This document shows positions 24,731-33,837 of a stretch of 64,000 nucleotides of DNA, in pieces (position 1 is the stretch's first letter; each line of letters starts with the position of its first letter). Origin of the DNA: Faecalibacterium langellae. GTDB taxonomy: Bacteria > Bacillota > Clostridia > Oscillospirales > Ruminococcaceae. Under the pieces are notes generated by a model. The model did not search any database and was not told the DNA's origin. It saw nothing but the letters and a program-made list of their open reading frames with translations. The stretch is taken from NCBI RefSeq assembly GCF_002549775.1, contig NZ_NMTR01000019.1, forward strand, positions 62,001-126,000. The letters run 5' to 3'. A program made the position numbers and the translations under genes.

Positions 24731-25528
24731 TTATTTTTCCGGGTGCGTGCTTTCCTTCAATTCGCGGTGTTCTTCTTCCAGCTCCTGCTTTAAAGCGTGG
24801 TCGATCTCTCTGGTCTCCTGCCGGATCTCGACAAGGTCTTTTTCGATGACGGGGTTTTCCTCCAGGTCTTCGCGGATGAACATCAGCGCAAAGCTCACCA
24901 GCAGCAGCCCGCAGGAGAGCCAGATGGCTTTGTCGCCAAAGGCTGCAGCGCTCTTGCTGCCGATGCCGGCACCAATGGCGAACAGCAGGATGATGCCGAA
25001 ATAGCGCAGCATCCGGTCCCGGGCTTTGGCGTCCCGGGTCTTGCGCCAGATGCACAACGCTTCCATGCCGCTGCGCAGGTCGCCGATGCACATGGTGCTG
25101 GCAAAGGCGTAGCCGTCCACCTTGCGGAAGGCCTGCACCTGCATGGCACAGGAGAAAGAGACGATGGCGTTGGCCAGCAGGTCCAGCGCGGGCGGCAGAA
25201 AGCCCACGAGGAACAGCAGCAGCACTTCGCCCAGCACCACCAGCTGCCGCCAGTGCAGCCGCTGCATGTCGCGGAAGCGCTCCCGCATCTTTTCGGCGGT
25301 GAGCACGCCCAGCGCAAAGGCGCACAGCGGCACCAGATAGTGCACCGCCCGCCCCCAATTGCCATCCATGAGGTTTGCGCTCAGCAGCACGATGTTGCCG
25401 GTCTGGGCGTTGGCGAACACCTTGCCCCGGAACAGATAGGTATAGGCATCCTGCAGGCCGCCGGACAGCGAAAGGAACACGGCGGTGAGGAAGGACTCGG
25501 ACATTTGCCCGTGATGATTCGGTTTCAT
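24731..25528 (-). CDS. DUF1275 (YoaK-type) membrane protein
   Basis: A 265-residue protein with six hydrophobic segments and the family pattern SGGLQDAYTYLFRGKVFANAQTGN near the N-terminus (in two halves, SGGLQDAYTY and FANAQTGN). The C-terminal 45 residues are highly charged (EEEHRELKESTHPEK). Function is unknown for the family. ATG 25528 is preceded by AGAGGGTG. An ATTATA box (minus-strand TATAAT) at 25553-25558 is its likely -10. Confidence 0.85.
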   Translation of the reverse strand: MKPNHHGQMSESFLTAVFLSLSGGLQDAYTYLFRGKVFANAQTGNIVLLSANLMDGNWGRAVHYLVPLCAFALGVLTAEKMRERFRDMQRLHWRQLVVLGEVLLLFLVGFLPPALDLLANAIVSFSCAMQVQAFRKVDGYAFASTMCIGDLRSGMEALCIWRKTRDAKARDRMLRYFGIILLFAIGAGIGSKSAAAFGDKAIWLSCGLLLVSFALMFIREDLEENPVIEKDLVEIRQETREIDHALKQELEEEHRELKESTHPEK

Positions 25529-25741
25529 AGATACACCCTCTTTGCACACCCTATTATAATCCATTTCGGCGGGTTTGCTGATATCCGTTTTACATGGCAG
25601 ATATGTGCGCAGCGCAGAAGGAACGCTTGGAAAAAGTAGCACTTTCCCAAAACGGCTGATTTGACAAAAATGAAGTGATAACTTTGTATAACTTTACAAA
25701 ACATGGAAAAACGGAGGGCAAAAGTTGTTGCAGTTTTCGGA

Positions 25742-25770
25742 TTGAAAGCAAACGGAGAAAACGCTATACT
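25742..25770 (+). promoter_or_regulatory. Promoter of the polar amino-acid ABC operon
   Basis: TTGAAA (25742-25747), 17 nt, TATACT (25765-25770). The start site would be about 25777, only about 12 nt before the leader terminator. The 170 bp upstream, back to the DUF1275 gene promoter, are AT-rich with no other feature seen. Confidence 0.8.
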
Positions 25771-25788
25771 TTAAGCATCGAAGGCAAA

Positions 25789-25822
25789 GGCGCTTGGTGA
25801 GAGATCACCGAGCGCCTTTTTT
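25789..25822 (+). terminator. Leader terminator / attenuator of the amino-acid ABC operon
   Basis: A 12-bp stem GGCGCTTGGTGA / TCACCGAGCGCC (one G-U pair) with a GAGA loop, then six T. It stands between the promoter and the first gene (start 25884). An uninterrupted read would give an RNA of about 45 nt unless termination is overridden. Confidence 0.8.
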
Positions 25823-25883
25823 CGTTTCCTGCGGGGCAATGCGGCCCCGGGGACGAGATGCAAGAGGAAAAGGGGAATGTACC

Positions 25884-26609
25884 GTGATCAAGCTGGAACA
25901 TGTGGAAAAATACTTCGGTGATCTGCACGTTTTGAAGGATATCAACCTGGAAGTGGCCGAGGGCGAAAAGCTGGTCATCATTGGGCCGTCCGGTTCGGGC
26001 AAGTCCACCACCGTGCGCTGCATGAACTTTCTGGAGGAGCCCACCAGCGGCCACGTCTACATCGACGGCCAGGAGCTGACCAGCAAGAACAAGACAAAGC
26101 TCGTGCGCGAGACCACCAGCATGGTGTTCCAGCAGTTCAACCTCTACCCGCACATGACGGTGCTGAAGAACCTGACCCTGGCCCCCATGAAGCTGCACCA
26201 CAAGACAAAGCAGGAGGCCGAGGAGCTGGCTTATCATTACCTTGAGGTCGTGGGGCTGCGGGATAAGGCAAATGTCTACCCCACCCAGCTTTCCGGCGGC
26301 CAGCAGCAGCGCATCGCCATTGCGCGGGCATTGTGTGCACAGACCAAGATCATCCTGTTTGATGAGCCCACCAGTGCGCTGGACCCGGAGACCATTCAGG
26401 AAGTGCTGGATGTCATGGTGAACCTGGCCCACGAGAAGAACATCACGATGGTGGTGGTCACCCACGAGATGGGCTTTGCCCGTCAGGTGGCGGACCGGGT
26501 GGTGTTCATGGCCGACGGCCAGATCATTGAGGAAGGCACACCGGAGCACTTCTTCACCAACCCCAAGAACGAGCGTGTGCGCCAGTTTCTGGGCAAGATC
26601 ATCCGGTAA
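25884..26609 (+). CDS. Polar amino-acid ABC transporter ATP-binding protein (GlnQ type)
   Basis: A 241-residue ATPase with Walker [10 protein letters not shown] (34-42), Q-loop [11 protein letters not shown], signature LSGGQQQR, Walker [13 protein letters not shown] and the H-loop THEMGF. It powers import together with the two permeases and lipoprotein that follow. The start is the GTG at 25884 after AAAAGGGGA; longer in-frame readings upstream run into the leader terminator. GlnQ-like order (ATPase first, then binding protein, then two permeases) indicates a polar or acidic amino acid. Confidence 0.92.
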   Translation: MIKLEHVEKYFGDLHVLKDINLEVAEGEKLVIIGPSGSGKSTTVRCMNFLEEPTSGHVYIDGQELTSKNKTKLVRETTSMVFQQFNLYPHMTVLKNLTLAPMKLHHKTKQEAEELAYHYLEVVGLRDKANVYPTQLSGGQQQRIAIARALCAQTKIILFDEPTSALDPETIQEVLDVMVNLAHEKNITMVVVTHEMGFARQVADRVVFMADGQIIEEGTPEHFFTNPKNERVRQFLGKIIR

Positions 26610-26730
26610 AAACATTGGTCAACGCGGGGGATGCCGCAAATGTGGGCGGCACACCGCTGCTGATAGCGCAGCCACGAGGGGCGGAAGGGAAAGCCGCCCG
26701 GCTGCAAAATTGATAGAGGAGTGGATACTT

Positions 26731-27642
26731 ATGAAAAAGATCTCGCGTCGTAGTTTCGTCAAGGCCGCTGGCACGGTCCTTGCTCTCACCGCTCTGACCG
26801 CCTGCGGCGGCTCGGCCGGCTCCACGGCTGCTTCCGGCAGCACGGCATCTTCTGCCGCCTCCGGCAGCGCAGCCGCTTCCTCCGAAGCACTGTCTGCCGA
26901 CGTGCAGGCCATCGTGGACCGCGGTGTGCTGAAGGTCGGCGTCAAGAACGCCGTCAAGGGCTTCAGCTTCCAGGATACCCTCACCGGCGAGTACACCGGC
27001 CTTGAGGACAGCCTGGCTGAGATGATCGCCGAACACCTGGGTGTGGACGTGGAGTTCACCACCGTCACCGCCGCCACCCGCGGCGAACTGCTGGATTCCG
27101 GCGACATCGACTGCGTGCTGGCCACCTTTACCATCACCGACGAGCGCCGCAAGAGTTGGGATTTCTCCACCCCCTACTACACCGACTACGTCAGCGTGCT
27201 GGTGGAGGATGCTTCCGGCATCAAGGAGCTGGCCGACCTGAAGGATAAGGTCGTGGGCGTTTCCTCCGGTTCTACCTCCGCCCGTGCACTGGTGCAGGCC
27301 ATGATCGACGCCAGCGTCATCTCCGGCGACGGCTTTGACGCCGACACCTTCAATGCCGATACCTGGAAGGACGGCATCTCCTTCCGTCAGTACGATGACT
27401 ACCCCGCCATCAGCACGGCTCTGAGCGCCGGTGAAGTGGACGGCTTCTGCGTGGATAAGTCCATCCTGGCCATCTACAAGACCGATGGCCGCAGCTACAT
27501 CGACGCCGAGTTCAGCCCGCAGGAGTACGGCATCGCCACCAAGAAGGGCAGCGGTTTCTCCGCATTGTGTGACGAGCTGGTGACCGGCTGGCTGGCCGAC
27601 GGCACCATTGACGGCCTGATCAAGGACAACGGCCTGGATTAA
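26731..27642 (+). CDS. Amino-acid ABC transporter substrate-binding lipoprotein
   Basis: A 303-residue lipoprotein. The N-terminus MKKISRRSFVKAAG shows a twin-arginine-like pattern and the lipobox LTAC (Cys near residue 24), followed by a Ser/Ala linker. The rest is a type II periplasmic-binding (SBP_bac_3) domain with FTGLEDSLAEMIAEHLG-like and FSTPYYTDYVSVLV elements. It captures the substrate at the outer face and hands it to the permeases. Selectivity for glutamine, glutamate, aspartate or cystine cannot be settled from motifs alone. Confidence 0.9.
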   Translation: MKKISRRSFVKAAGTVLALTALTACGGSAGSTAASGSTASSAASGSAAASSEALSADVQAIVDRGVLKVGVKNAVKGFSFQDTLTGEYTGLEDSLAEMIAEHLGVDVEFTTVTAATRGELLDSGDIDCVLATFTITDERRKSWDFSTPYYTDYVSVLVEDASGIKELADLKDKVVGVSSGSTSARALVQAMIDASVISGDGFDADTFNADTWKDGISFRQYDDYPAISTALSAGEVDGFCVDKSILAIYKTDGRSYIDAEFSPQEYGIATKKGSGFSALCDELVTGWLADGTIDGLIKDNGLD

Positions 27643-27685
27643 ATTTGATCGCAGCCAAACGGGTTGTAGGAAAGGGGAGTTCACC

Positions 27686-28423
27686 ATGTCTGGTCTGTTT
27701 TCGTGGGACGCATGGGCAACGGTGTGGAACCACCGGGAAAGTTTTCTGCTGGGGCTGGGCAACACACTGCTCACGGCATTCAGTGCGCTGGTGCTGGCGT
27801 TTGCCATTGGCGCGGTCATCGGCCTGATGGCCACCAGCGGCAAGAAACCGCTCAAGTTCATCGCCCGGGTGTATGTGGAGTTCATTCAGAATACGCCGCT
27901 GCTGCTGCAGCTGTGCTTTTTGTACTACGCGCTGGCCTTTGCGGGCCTGAGTCTGGGCGTCATCCGCACCGGCATCATTGCACTGGGTGTTTACACCGGT
28001 GCCTATATGGGCGAGGTCGTCCGCGCTGCCATCGAGTCGGTGCCCAAGGGACAGTTTGAAGCCGCACAGGCGCAGGGTTTCAACTACCTGCAGCGCATGG
28101 GCTACATCATCCTGCCCCAGAGCATCCCGGTCATGCTGCCTCCCATGGTCAATCAGGTGGTCAACCTGTTCAAAAACACCTCCTGCCTGTACATCGTGGG
28201 CGGTGCGGACCTCATCAGTGTGACTTACAGCTTTGTCACCGGTGCTTCCACCGGCGGTGCCTATGCACCGGCCTATATCGTCTGCGGTGCGATCTTCTTT
28301 GTGGTGTGCTTCCCGCTGTCTACGCTGGCCACCCGCTGGGAAGCTTCCCTCAAGGAGCGCAAGGGCAAGGCAGACCCGGCCCTGCGTGCCGTGAAGCGCA
28401 CGGCTCTGAAGGAGGCGGCATAA
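27686..28423 (+). CDS. Amino-acid ABC transporter permease 1
   Basis: A 245-residue HisM/GlnP-family permease with about five membrane helices. The EAA motif (EAAQAQGFNYLQRMGYIILPQ) and the family string EFIQNTPLLLQL are present. It pairs with the next gene to form a heterodimer, which is typical of glutamate/aspartate-type importers. AGGAAAGGGGAG precedes the ATG. Confidence 0.9.
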   Translation: MSGLFSWDAWATVWNHRESFLLGLGNTLLTAFSALVLAFAIGAVIGLMATSGKKPLKFIARVYVEFIQNTPLLLQLCFLYYALAFAGLSLGVIRTGIIALGVYTGAYMGEVVRAAIESVPKGQFEAAQAQGFNYLQRMGYIILPQSIPVMLPPMVNQVVNLFKNTSCLYIVGGADLISVTYSFVTGASTGGAYAPAYIVCGAIFFVVCFPLSTLATRWEASLKERKGKADPALRAVKRTALKEAA

Positions 28424-28424
28424 G

Positions 28425-29198
28425 ATGAGCACACTTGCTTCCAGCTTTTCCATCCTTGCGCAGCCGGGCGTGTTCGTGTACCTGCTGCGGGGCGTGGCCT
28501 TTACCTGCATCATCTCGGTGCTGGGCGTCATCCTCGGCCTGATTTTGGGCTCTCTGCTGGCGCTGGCCCGCACCTACTGCAAAAAAGGCCCGGCCCGCAT
28601 TCTGGGCTGGCTCTCGGCGGCATACATCGAGCTGTTCCGCAATACGCCGTATCTTTTGTGGATCTTCGTGTGTGTCGTGTTCTGCCCCTGCCCGGCCTTC
28701 TTTGCCCGCAAGATGTTCGGCCTGACCAGCGTGGAGATGAAGCTGCTGTTCAAGGCGGCACTGGCGCTGATTTTGTTCAACTCCTCGGTCATTGCCGAGA
28801 TCGTCCGCGGCGGCCTGAACGGCGTGGCCAAGGGCCAGTTCGAAGCCGGTTATGCACAGGGCTTCAACACCGCCGAGGTGCTGCTCTACATCATCCTGCC
28901 GCAGGCCTACCGCAACATCGTGCCTACTCTGCTGAGCCAGGTCATCACCACCATCAAGGATTCTTCTTACCTTGCCAATGTGGCCACCATTGAGCTGATG
29001 GCCCGCATCCGTCAGCTGCTGAGCGCCGCAGGCACCTACAACGGCCTTGGCACGGTGAATGTCTCGGACGTGATGGTGCTGTTCGGCACGGCATGTGTCA
29101 TCTACTTTATCATCAACTTCACGCTGAGCTGCATCGTCCGCGCGATGCAGGCCCGGCGGAAGAAAGCACTGGTCTTTGCCCCGGCAAAGGCCGCATAA
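28425..29198 (+). CDS. Amino-acid ABC transporter permease 2
   Basis: A 257-residue HisM/GlnP-family permease that starts 1 nt after permease 1 ends. It has the ELFRNTPYLLWI and EAGYAQGFNTAEVLLYIILPQ (EAA loop) motifs and five or six helices. Two different permeases in one operon point to an asymmetric transport channel. A terminator follows at 29251. Confidence 0.9.
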   Translation: MSTLASSFSILAQPGVFVYLLRGVAFTCIISVLGVILGLILGSLLALARTYCKKGPARILGWLSAAYIELFRNTPYLLWIFVCVVFCPCPAFFARKMFGLTSVEMKLLFKAALALILFNSSVIAEIVRGGLNGVAKGQFEAGYAQGFNTAEVLLYIILPQAYRNIVPTLLSQVITTIKDSSYLANVATIELMARIRQLLSAAGTYNGLGTVNVSDVMVLFGTACVIYFIINFTLSCIVRAMQARRKKALVFAPAKAA

Positions 29199-29250
29199 AA
29201 AGCCAATTCTCTTTTACCTTCTTTTCCTTTTTCCGACTTTCTTACCCCCA

Positions 29251-29304
29251 CAAAACGCCCGCCCCCGGCAAGCTGCACATAGCTGCTGGGGGCGGGTGTT
29301 TTGT
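29251..29304 (+). terminator. Terminator of the amino-acid ABC operon
   Basis: CAAAACGCCCGCCCCC pairs with GGGGGCGGGTGTTTTG, with an inner GCAGCT-type loop; T-rich tail. Confidence 0.8.
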
Positions 29305-29321
29305 GCGGTAAAAAGTGGGAA

Positions 29322-30266
29322 TCAATGAATGTTCACAATGGAATCTTTGTTGCTCTCGGAGATGATGAAGTGCGGGCGGTGTTTGGTCTCTGCGTAGATT
29401 TTGGCAATGTATTGGCCGATAATGCCCAGGCAGAACAACTGCAGGCCGGAAACGAACAGAAGAATGCAGATAGTGGATGCCCAGCCCGCAACCGGGTCGC
29501 CAAAAATCAGCCGACGGACCACCACAAAAAGAAGACCAAGGAAAGAGACTAGCGTCATAAGGATACCGAACCAGGAGGCGATACTCAGTGGTGCCTGCGA
29601 AAAATTGATGATGCCGTCAATGGCGTAGCGGGAAAGCTTCCAGAAGCTCCACTTGGTTTGGCCTGCGGCACGCTCAATATTTTCGTAAGAAAGCCAGAAG
29701 GTCTTGAAGCCGACCCAGCCGAAAATGCCCTTTGAGAAGCGATTATACTCATTCATGGAAAGGATGGCGTCCACCATGTTCCGCCGCATGAGCCGGAAAT
29801 CACGGGCACCGTCCATGATGTCGGCATCCGAGATCAGGTTGATGATCTTATAGAACAGGTGGGCAAACCAGCTGCGTACCGGAGGTTCGCCTTTCCGGTC
29901 TGCACGGCGCGTTGCAACACAGTCGTAGTCTTCGGTCTCGAGAATGTGGAGCATTTGGGGCAGAAGGGCAGGAGGATCCTGCAGGTCGGCGTCCATCACC
30001 GCGACATAATCGCCGTTCATGTTGCAAAGCCCCGCCAAAAGAGCGGATTCTTTTCCAAAATTGCGGGAAAAGGACAAATAGGTAATGTGAGGGTCCCTCT
30101 GTGCAAGCTGGCGGATCACCGGCAATGTCTGATCCGAGGAGCCGTCGTTGACGAACAAAATCTCATAAGGGGTATCCATGGTCTGCAGAACGCGGGTGGC
30201 CTCCTGATAGAACAGAGGAATGGAAGCTTCTTCGTTATAGCACGGAACAATGATTGAAATACTCAT
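29322..30266 (-). CDS. Family 2 glycosyltransferase, GtrB/DPM1 type
   Basis: A 314-residue polyprenyl-phosphate glycosyltransferase. The GT-A domain has VPCYNEE (about 7-13), VNDGSSD, and the metal-binding DADLQDPP. Two C-terminal membrane helices (about 230-300) anchor it. Such enzymes load a sugar onto undecaprenyl phosphate for later transfer outside the membrane. The ATG at 30266 is chosen since SIIVPCYNEE then starts at residue 3-4. Local GC is lower than in the flanking metabolic genes, hinting at transfer. Its partner GT-C enzyme may be the truncated gene upstream or the frameshifted gene at 49.7 kb. Confidence 0.9.
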   Translation of the reverse strand: MSISIIVPCYNEEASIPLFYQEATRVLQTMDTPYEILFVNDGSSDQTLPVIRQLAQRDPHITYLSFSRNFGKESALLAGLCNMNGDYVAVMDADLQDPPALLPQMLHILETEDYDCVATRRADRKGEPPVRSWFAHLFYKIINLISDADIMDGARDFRLMRRNMVDAILSMNEYNRFSKGIFGWVGFKTFWLSYENIERAAGQTKWSFWKLSRYAIDGIINFSQAPLSIASWFGILMTLVSFLGLLFVVVRRLIFGDPVAGWASTICILLFVSGLQLFCLGIIGQYIAKIYAETKHRPHFIISESNKDSIVNIH

Positions 30267-30318
30267 AAGATAAAACGCCTCGCTGTTTTCAGATGTTGTT
30301 GGAAATTGGGCCGGAGGG

Positions 30319-31152
30319 TCAGTAAATGCAAAGATGCAGCGTATCACCGTCAAAGATCAATTGCTGCGCAGATAAGGCATCCCAGTTCCGGCCCGCAAAG
30401 TAGGTACGGTAGGTTTCCGATGGCTCAGCACGCGAATAATTGTCCCCGAGGTAATAGTTCAGCGCGTTGAGGTCGCTCCAATCCTGGTTGAAAGAACTGC
30501 AGATCAAATCGCCTGAGTGACTGTACAGGTTCGGGTAGGCCGGTACAGCGGATTCAGCGTCGGCATAAAATGCAATCTTTCGGACCTTGATGCCGCTGGT
30601 CGCTTCGTACTCGGCAATGGCCTGCCCGACATAGTAACAGCGGTTCTCGTCCAGTGCGTTCAGCTTGTACTTATCAATATAAAGCTTGTGGAAGCCGAAA
30701 TACTGCACGACCAGCAATGTGGCAACAGCGGCGACAGAGAGGACCTTTGCGGTGTGAGCGATGGCCGCAGCACCGGGCGAGCTGCGGTGATTGACCAGTG
30801 TGTTGATCGTCAGCACTCCGACGACACTTGCCAGAGGATAGACTGTCCGCGGCGCCCACCAGCCGGAACCCTGTAAAATGGTTGCGGCTGAGAAAACGCA
30901 TGCAGAAGCAAAAAGGACAAAGAGATTCAGCATTTTAAAATGCGCATTTTTTTCGGAATTGCGGGTGGAGACCACAGCCGCCAGAAACACAAGGAAGACA
31001 AGTAGCAAAAAAGCAAAGTGCGGCAAAATGTCGAAAGTTTCCATATCGCACACCCAGAGCCCGCCGAAGAATTCTTTCAGGTTGGCAAGAAGATGAAATT
31101 CTGTCTGGAGCCTTGTGCCACTGAATACGGTTTTGAATGCGACAAAAGCCAA
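30319..31152 (-). pseudogene. 5'-truncated multipass membrane protein (possible GT-C/GtrC-like)
   Basis: The 277-residue frame can start only at a TTG (31152). The same frame stays open upstream to a TGA near 31218 with no ATG or GTG. The N-terminus begins in the middle of a hydrophobic domain, followed by three or four membrane segments and a soluble C-terminal part of about 110 residues (from YLYSHSGD-like region to the end). Large O-antigen or wall-polymer glucosyltransferases have this tail after many more helices, so the 5' portion seems lost. I do not recognise the family firmly. Low GC matches the adjacent GtrB-like gene. Confidence 0.5.
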
Positions 31153-31253
31153 AAGGACCGGAATGGCATCCCCTTTCCGTGGATCGCGCAGATTATAACA
31201 GGTGAATATAGCCCTATGATATCATAAAGTATGGAAAAATCAAATTTTTACGC

Positions 31254-31275
31254 AAAAAGCCCCCCGTAGGGAGCT
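31254..31275 (-). terminator. Terminator of the acetolactate synthase gene
   Basis: On the minus strand AGCTCCC-tac-GGGGGGCT followed by TTTTTGC. Confidence 0.65.
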
Positions 31276-31310
31276 GGATGCGAACGAAGTGAGCAGACTG
31301 AGAGGGTTTA

Positions 31311-32966
31311 TCAGTTGCTCTGCTGATACACTTCTTTCAGGTGGGCGGAAAGCTTCATGTTCTCGCTGTAATCCACCGGCACCACAATGACGCTGGGCAC
31401 GGTCTGCCGGAACGCTTCTTCCAGCGTGGGGATGAGGTCGGCGGCCTTTTCCACCCGGTAGCCCTTGCAGTGCATGGCCTCGGCCAGCAGCTTGAAGTCC
31501 GGGTTCGAGAAGTCCACATAGCAGTGCTCTCCGCCGAACTGCTCCTGCTCCTTCCACTTGATCAGGCCGTAGCTGGAATCCTCCCAGATGAGGGTGACGA
31601 AGGGCACCTTCTCGCGCACGGCAGTCTCAAGCTCCTGACTGTTCATCATGAAGCCGCCGTCGCCGCAGACGGCCAGAACCTTCTTGTCCGGGTTCAGCAG
31701 CTTGGCCGCAAAGGCACCGGGGATGGAAAAGCCCATGCTGGCAAAACCGTTGGAGATCAGGCAGGTGTTGGGCTCGTAGCAGTCATAGTGGCGGGCGATC
31801 CACATCTTGTGGGCACCCACGTCGCTGACGAGGATATCCTCCCGGCCCATCACCTTGCGCACGTCGGCAAGGATGCGGGCAGGCTTCATGGGGCAGCTGT
31901 CGTCGTCGGCCATGGCGGCGTGTTCGGCCACCATGGTCTCGCGCAGCTGGAGCGCAAACTCCGGTTCGCTGTCCCGGTGGGCGCAGCGCAGAATTTCGTA
32001 AAGGCTCTCGGAGATATCGCCCACCACTTCCACAGCGGGCTGATACCGCTTGTTGACGTCGGCCGGGGCATTGTCGATGTGCAGGATGGTCATATCCGGC
32101 CGTGCGCCCCACTTGGCGGGAGCACACTCCACGATGTCGTAGCCGATGGCAATGACCAGATCGGCCCGGTCGAACAGCTGGTTCACATAATCTTTCTGGG
32201 GGATGCCGATGGTCCACAGGCTGTACTTGTCGTCCATGGGGATGATGCCCTTGGCCATCATGGTGTTCACCACCGGGATGTGCAGCCGGTCGGCCAACTC
32301 GGTGACGGCAGCGGCGGCGTGGCCGCGCACCGCGCCCACACCGGCCAGAATGACCGGGTTCTTGGCCTCGCTGATGATCTTGCCCGCAGCGGCAATGTGG
32401 GTGGGGTCGGCGTAAAGGTCGTGCAGCTGCTGGCGCTTCAGCGGTACGGCGTCGGCTGGCATCTTGGCAATGTTCTGGGGCAGGTCGATGTGGGTGGCAC
32501 CAGGCTTGCCTTTTTCGGCGTGCTTGAAGGCCAGCCGCACGATCTCACCCACCGTGTCGGGCCGGATGATCTGCTTGGAGCGCTTGGTGATCGGCTCGAA
32601 CATGGCGGTCAGGTCCAGGTACTGGTGGCTGGTCAGCTGCATCCGGTCGGTGCCCACCTGCCCGGTGATGGCCACCAGCGGTGCGCCGTCCAGATAGGCG
32701 TCGGCTACGCCAGTGACAAGGTTCGTTGCACCGGGGCCCAGGGTGGACAGGCACACGCCTGCCCGGCCGGTCAGACGGCCGTAGACATCCGCCATAAAGG
32801 CCGCGCCCTGCTCGTGGCGCACCGGGATAAAGCGGATATGGCTGTCCCGGATGGCAAACATCAGGTCCAGCGTTTCCTCGCCGGGGATTCCGAACATCAC
32901 GTCCACACCTTCCGCTTCCAGACAGTCCACAAGGACCTGGGCGGTGGTTTTCTGTTTTTCCTGCAT
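31311..32966 (-). CDS. alsS: Acetolactate synthase, catabolic (AlsS-like)
   Basis: This 551-residue thiamine-diphosphate enzyme makes 2-acetolactate from two pyruvates. The catalytic glutamate is E52 in PVRHEQGA. The TPP/Mg motif GDGGFMMNSQELETA is in the third domain. It is a single-gene unit without an ilvN regulatory subunit or ilvC, which favours the catabolic, FAD-independent AlsS type over anabolic IlvB. No alsD is adjacent. ATG 32966 is chosen because AGGAG lies 11 nt upstream; an ATG at 32987 lacks one. A role in branched-chain amino acid synthesis cannot be excluded, given the neighbouring liv importer. Confidence 0.85.
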   Translation of the reverse strand: MQEKQKTTAQVLVDCLEAEGVDVMFGIPGEETLDLMFAIRDSHIRFIPVRHEQGAAFMADVYGRLTGRAGVCLSTLGPGATNLVTGVADAYLDGAPLVAITGQVGTDRMQLTSHQYLDLTAMFEPITKRSKQIIRPDTVGEIVRLAFKHAEKGKPGATHIDLPQNIAKMPADAVPLKRQQLHDLYADPTHIAAAGKIISEAKNPVILAGVGAVRGHAAAAVTELADRLHIPVVNTMMAKGIIPMDDKYSLWTIGIPQKDYVNQLFDRADLVIAIGYDIVECAPAKWGARPDMTILHIDNAPADVNKRYQPAVEVVGDISESLYEILRCAHRDSEPEFALQLRETMVAEHAAMADDDSCPMKPARILADVRKVMGREDILVSDVGAHKMWIARHYDCYEPNTCLISNGFASMGFSIPGAFAAKLLNPDKKVLAVCGDGGFMMNSQELETAVREKVPFVTLIWEDSSYGLIKWKEQEQFGGEHCYVDFSNPDFKLLAEAMHCKGYRVEKAADLIPTLEEAFRQTVPSVIVVPVDYSENMKLSAHLKEVYQQSN

Positions 32967-32991
32967 TTTTACGATTACTCCTATCATTCAA

Positions 32992-33035
32992 AAAAGAAAA
33001 AAGGCAGTGCAGCCCGTCTGGGCCACACTGCCTTT
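32992..33035 (-). terminator. Terminator of the liv operon
   Basis: On the minus strand AAAGGCAGTG pairs with CACTGCCTTT around a GGCCCAGACGGGCT inner stem, followed by TTTTCTTTTTT. Confidence 0.85.
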
Positions 33036-33114
33036 GCAGCTATTATTCTACCTTTTTTGCGCGGTTTCCACAAGAGCAAACTTCCACAAAAATACGCTGC
33101 TGCCCAGGGGAAAT

Positions 33115-33837
33115 TCAGGCGCGGTCGGCGCGCTTTTTGCCGAGGTAAGCGGCCTTGACGTTTTCGTCGGCCAGCAGCTCGGCACCGGTGCCGGAGAGGG
33201 TCAGGGTGCCGGTCTCCAGCACATAGGCGTAGTCGGCCACTTTCAGAGCCATGTTGGCGTTCTGCTCGTTCAGCAGCACGGTGATGCCCTGCTGATTCAC
33301 AGTGCGGATGATGTCAAAGATCTCCCGCACTACGATGGGCGCAAGGCCCAGGCTGGGCTCGTCCAGCATCAGGAGTTTGGGCTTGCTCATCAGGGCGCGG
33401 CCCACGGCCAGCATCTGCTGCTCGCCGCCGGAAAGGGTGCCGGCGCTCTGCCAGCTGCGCTCCTTCAGGCGGGGGAACAGGCTGTAGACCCACTCCAGGT
33501 CTTTTTCGGTCTCGGCCTTGTCCTTGCGCAGGTAGGCACCGATCTTCAGGTTTTCGACGACGGTCAGGTCGGCGAACACCCGGCGGCCCTCCGGCGACAT
33601 GGCAATGCCGCTGGCCACGATCTGGTCAATGGGCTTGCCCAGCAGCTCCTGCCCGTTCCACAGGATGGAACCGCTCTGCGCCTTGACAAGGCCGGAGATG
33701 GTGCGCATCAGGGTGGATTTGCCCGCGCCGTTGGCACCGATCAGGGTGACGATTTTGTCATCGGGTACATTCAGCGACACACCGCGCAGGGCCTGAATGC
33801 CGCCGTAGGAAACATGTAAATCCTTGATCTCAAGCAT
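33115..33837 (-). CDS. livF: Branched-chain amino-acid ABC transporter ATPase LivF
   Basis: A 240-residue ATPase with Walker A GANGAGKST, LSGGEQQM signature and Walker B LLMLDEPSLGLAP, the last characteristic of LivF. It overlaps livG by 8 nt. Start M at 33837 gives MLEIKDLHVSYGG, the normal LivF N-terminus. It is the last gene of livK-livH-livM-livG-livF. Confidence 0.93.
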   Translation of the reverse strand: MLEIKDLHVSYGGIQALRGVSLNVPDDKIVTLIGANGAGKSTLMRTISGLVKAQSGSILWNGQELLGKPIDQIVASGIAMSPEGRRVFADLTVVENLKIGAYLRKDKAETEKDLEWVYSLFPRLKERSWQSAGTLSGGEQQMLAVGRALMSKPKLLMLDEPSLGLAPIVVREIFDIIRTVNQQGITVLLNEQNANMALKVADYAYVLETGTLTLSGTGAELLADENVKAAYLGKKRADRA

